From an uncultured Pseudodesulfovibrio sp. (GTDB taxonomy: Bacteria > Desulfobacterota > Desulfovibrionia > Desulfovibrionales > Desulfovibrionaceae): DNA of 64,000 nt. The stretch lies in contig NZ_OY761823.1 in assembly GCF_963664965.1 (NCBI RefSeq), positions 2,560,001 through 2,624,000 of the forward strand. The letters are read 5' to 3'. Below, one piece after another: positions 61,493 through 64,000 of the stretch. Position 1 is the stretch's first letter, and the number at the start of each line of letters is the position of its first letter. The translations under genes and the position numbers were made by a program. Below the pieces are notes generated by a model that saw only the letters and a program-made list of their open reading frames with translations, did no database searches and was not told the origin of the DNA.

Positions 61493-61965
61493 TGAATCAA
61501 AAATCTCCCATAGACATACTGGCTACGGCTCTTGCGACCCTCGGTCCTATCGGGCATTTCCCAAAAGCTCCCGGCACATGGGGATCACTGGCTTCCATTA
61601 TCGCCGCACCGTGGCTGTTCCTGCCCCTGCAACTGGGTGAACGCATTGCCGTGCTAATAGCGATACTGGCCGTCGGCACATGGGCCTGTTCCCGTGCTGA
61701 GGCTGTTTTCAAAAAGAAGGACCCCGGTTGCGTCATCATCGACGAACTCTTCGGGCAATGGCTCACCCTGCTCTTTTTTGCCGCCATGCCGCTTTGGCAG
61801 CTTGCATTGGCCTTTGTACTGTTTCGTGTTTTTGACATTTTCAAACCATGGCCCGTCAAGTGGGCAGAAAATGCTTTTCCCGGTGGTCTCGGTGTCATGA
61901 TCGACGACGGCGTGGCAGGTCTTTATGCACTGGGTTGCCTGCATCTCATCAGCTCTTTCATTTAA
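61492..61965 (+). CDS. pgpA: Phosphatidylglycerophosphatase A
   Basis: The product is 157 residues with about four hydrophobic segments. PgpA signature parts are present: IGHFPKAPGTWGSL (about 19-32), CVIIDELFGQWL, RVFDIFKPWPVKW and VMIDDGVAGLYA, the last with catalytic acidic residues. It removes phosphate from phosphatidylglycerophosphate to give phosphatidylglycerol in the inner membrane. Coupled to maf by the ATGA overlap. Confidence 0.95.
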   Translation: MNQKSPIDILATALATLGPIGHFPKAPGTWGSLASIIAAPWLFLPLQLGERIAVLIAILAVGTWACSRAEAVFKKKDPGCVIIDELFGQWLTLLFFAAMPLWQLALAFVLFRVFDIFKPWPVKWAENAFPGGLGVMIDDGVAGLYALGCLHLISSFI

Positions 61966-61979
61966 TTAATTCGCCAAAA

Positions 61980-62012
61980 AAAACGCCGCACCCAAACGGA
62001 TGCGGCGTTTTT
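61980..62012. terminator. Terminator between pgpA and pal
   Basis: AAACGCCGCA/TGCGGCGTTT (61981-61990 with 62001-62010) with A and T runs on both sides. Shared by the convergent genes. Confidence 0.88.
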
Positions 62013-62033
62013 CTATTTCATGCGAATTAAAAT

Positions 62034-62591
62034 CTACTGAACCACGAACTCGTCTCTGCGGTTTTCAGCCCATGCAGTTTCGTTATGCGCCGGATTAGCC
62101 GGACGTTCTTCACCGAAGCTCACAATGCTCATGCGTTCCGGAGCGACACCGAGAATGACAAGGTGCTCATAGGCAGCACGGGCACGGCGTTCACCAAGCG
62201 CAAGATTGTATTCTTCCGTACCACGTTCATCACAATGGCCTTCGATGACGACACGGAAGCCGGAATATCGGCGCATGATATTGGCCTTGAGAGCCAAAAC
62301 GGCGCGGGCTTCTTCATCCAATTCATAGGAATCAAAAGCGAAATGAATGGTTACGCTGGTCAGCTCTTCCTTGGCCTCAGCCTTGGCACGAGCCTCTGCT
62401 TCAGCGGCCAGGGCAGCTTCATCCACCTTCGGTTCTTCAGGCGGCGGAGGCGGAGCCCACTTGGTGTCGTCCTTGACCTCAACCTGTGCGCCGGGGGGGG
62501 TGCTGGTCGTCTTTTTCTTGGCACAACCAGCGCCAATAACGAGCGCAAAAGCCAAAAGGACCAAAATTGCAAGATGCCATCTTGATTTCAT
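62034..62591 (-). CDS. pal: Peptidoglycan-associated lipoprotein Pal
   Basis: The product is about 185 residues from the ATG at 62591 (AAGGAG 5 nt upstream). A signal peptide with lipobox Gly-Ala-Gly-Cys precedes a Pro- and Ala/Glu-rich linker and an OmpA-like domain (about 75-185; HFAFDSYEL, EGHCDERGTEEYN, GERRA and VSFGEERP), which binds peptidoglycan. Pal works with TolB and TolA/Q/R to keep the outer membrane attached during division. tolB lies directly upstream on the same strand. Confidence 0.95.
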   Translation of the reverse strand: MKSRWHLAILVLLAFALVIGAGCAKKKTTSTPPGAQVEVKDDTKWAPPPPPEEPKVDEAALAAEAEARAKAEAKEELTSVTIHFAFDSYELDEEARAVLALKANIMRRYSGFRVVIEGHCDERGTEEYNLALGERRARAAYEHLVILGVAPERMSIVSFGEERPANPAHNETAWAENRRDEFVVQ

Positions 62592-62715
62592 GCCCACTCC
62601 TTCGGTAAAGCCGTCAATCGGCCATTATCAGTAAAAAGCTTTCCAGCCATTAGGTTCATCGTGATTTAAGATGTACCTTTTCTGCAATAAAAATCAACCC
62701 TCTGCCTGTGACAAA

Positions 62716-64000
62716 TCACCACTGAAGCGTCGTATCCCACGCAGGAGCAAACGCCTGTCCCTTTCCAGTGGAGATTTTTCGAGGTGCATCACCGTGCCGC
62801 GTCGTCAAGTACAATTTGTATTCACCGGAACGGCTCGAAGCAAATGCGACAAAGTAACCATCAGGTCCAAATGCCGGATATTCATCACTTCCCGGACCAA
62901 ACGTCAGCTGTTTCTCGCGTCCGGTTTCCAGATCGTGCAGATAAATCCTATGCCCGTTTGATGTACGATGCGTGTAAGCCACATACCGTCCGTTGGGACT
63001 CAGGCACGGATGCGTGTTGTACTTCCCGGTAAGGGTGACTCGCCGAACATCGCCAGACTTCATATCCATCAGATAAATATGCGGATTCCCTGCACGCCCT
63101 GAAGTAAAAACCATCTTGTTTCCAGTCCGGTCAAAACTCGGAGAAACCTCGATATATGAACTGCGTGCCAATGTCCGCCCCGGCCTGAACTGGCTATCAA
63201 GCTGATAAATATTGGTCGCTCCGTTCCGATTGAGCGCGACGATCAATCGATCTCCGGGCGCAAAAACGGGACTGATAACAGTCTGACCAAGTCCCTTGGT
63301 TTTCAGCGTGATTTTCTTTGTCTTGCTGTCATAAATTCCAAGCTCATGCCGCGTCTTTCCAATGTGGGTAAAGGCAATCTTCGATCCATCAGACGACCAT
63401 GAAGGACTCAGGTTGAATCCTCCAAGGCGAGTGATCTGTCGCAAATCCCTTCCCTGCGGCAGAACCGTGAAAATTTCCTTGTCTTTTCCAGTCTGTCGTA
63501 CAAAAGCGATAGGCGAATCAAAAAAGCCCTTCTTGCCGGTAAGGGCCTCAAGGAATGCCGAGCAAAAACGATCGGCAGCCTGAGAAAGCGTCATTTCGCT
63601 GACATCCTTGTAGGACTTGCCCACAACACGGCGTCCGCTGAATGTCTCGTAAACGCGGGCCTCAATATAGTTGCCGTTCCAGCCAGTCGTCATGCACAAA
63701 TCCACACGCGAAAGCTGCATCGGCTTGAAATTGATATCCTTGCCGGTCACCCCGGTACTCGGATCGCCACCAAGCATTTCCGAGACTGGAATCAATTTCA
63801 AGAACGGAATATAACTCAGATTATTGGCAACCAACTCCTCAAATGCCTTGGCAGGAGCATCGGGAATCTGTGTCCCTGCCAAGCCCTTGGGCGGCAGCAG
63901 AATGATGTTGACCATGCGCTGTCCCGGCCCATGGATATCCACGGTAAGGGGACCGGCCGCAAAAGCCGTCGAAAAGACAAAAAGAGTGAGAATGCTGCAA
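62716..64000 (-). CDS. tolB: Tol-Pal system protein TolB, start outside the window
   Basis: The frame covers 428 codons here and stays open to the window edge, where a signal-peptide-like run (LFVFSTAFAAG) precedes the mature start, so only a few codons are missing. The N-terminal domain (about 20-160) is followed by beta-propeller blades with repeated motifs such as 'SPSWSSDGSKIAFT', 'SPSFDRTGNKMVFTS' and 'HPCLSPNGRYVAY', ending in the 'FAPAWDTT' blade. TolB is a periplasmic protein that binds Pal and links it to TolA. The gap to pal is about 125 bp. Confidence 0.94.
   Translation of the reverse strand, partial: CSILTLFVFSTAFAAGPLTVDIHGPGQRMVNIILLPPKGLAGTQIPDAPAKAFEELVANNLSYIPFLKLIPVSEMLGGDPSTGVTGKDINFKPMQLSRVDLCMTTGWNGNYIEARVYETFSGRRVVGKSYKDVSEMTLSQAADRFCSAFLEALTGKKGFFDSPIAFVRQTGKDKEIFTVLPQGRDLRQITRLGGFNLSPSWSSDGSKIAFTHIGKTRHELGIYDSKTKKITLKTKGLGQTVISPVFAPGDRLIVALNRNGATNIYQLDSQFRPGRTLARSSYIEVSPSFDRTGNKMVFTSGRAGNPHIYLMDMKSGDVRRVTLTGKYNTHPCLSPNGRYVAYTHRTSNGHRIYLHDLETGREKQLTFGPGSDEYPAFGPDGYFVAFASSRSGEYKLYLTTRHGDAPRKISTGKGQAFAPAWDTTLQW

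Overview
The window is a junction between the right end of a mobile genomic island (about 1-16,890) and a stretch of ordinary chromosome (about 16,930-64,000). The gene content of the chromosome half suggests a Desulfovibrio-like bacterium (Desulfovibrionales, perhaps Pseudodesulfovibrio or a relative): a one-cluster [4Fe-4S] ferredoxin with the extra cysteine pair known from Desulfovibrio gigas ferredoxin, a fused AccA-AccD carboxyltransferase beside a biotin carboxylase, a homoserine dehydrogenase operon with a phosphoglycerate-mutase-like protein, and a dnaX-ybaB-recR-recD2 run. This assignment is an inference from gene content.

Island, 1-16,890. It is visibly AT-richer than the rest. It carries a small lipoprotein, two fragments of serine recombinases (590-715 and 7003-7242), a cluster of short hairpins (731-948), a leftward phage-like gene group (zinc ribbon, 250-aa protein, a small reading frame with an internal amber codon, and a sigma-region-2-like protein), a PD-(D/E)XK-type gene cut by an in-frame TAA, a 481-aa lipoprotein, a GIY-YIG homing-type endonuclease, and an HNH nuclease with an N-terminal membrane segment. 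The most striking part is a tightly packed rightward operon (9578-15856). It encodes a GrpE-like protein, a divergent Hsp70 with an extra domain between its two usual domains, an AAA+ ATPase, and a large helical protein with a J-like N-terminus and a duplicated domain. It looks like a private chaperone machine and is the best candidate here for an undescribed system. A membrane GIY-YIG (T5orf172-like) protein follows. The island ends at an 18-bp copy of a tRNA-Ser 3' end (16870-16887), preceded by two TGGGACA repeats and followed by a strong terminator. The left end and the integrase lie outside the window.

Chromosome, 16,930-64,000. In order: a two-gene 3D-domain lipoprotein unit; Hsp20; ferredoxin; a type I secretion set (TolC, ABC, HlyD); a CHASE2 adenylate/guanylate cyclase; an NADH-type FAD oxidoreductase; acetyl-CoA carboxylase parts; an EAL-CBS-GGDEF protein; EttA; ferritin; recD2-recR-ybaB-dnaX; ilvE; an amino-acid operon (alaC-like, hom, a PGM-like putative homoserine kinase, thioesterase, amidohydrolase, small lipoprotein); a dGTPase-family HD protein; an amino-acid ABC permease and binding protein with no ATPase; a BMP-type purine/nucleoside ABC transporter next to xanthine phosphoribosyltransferase; a mercuric-reductase-like flavoprotein with a TVP38 membrane protein; glucokinase; MotA/MotB; maf-pgpA; and pal with tolB running off the right edge. 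Operons are short, and many end in clear rho-independent terminators.
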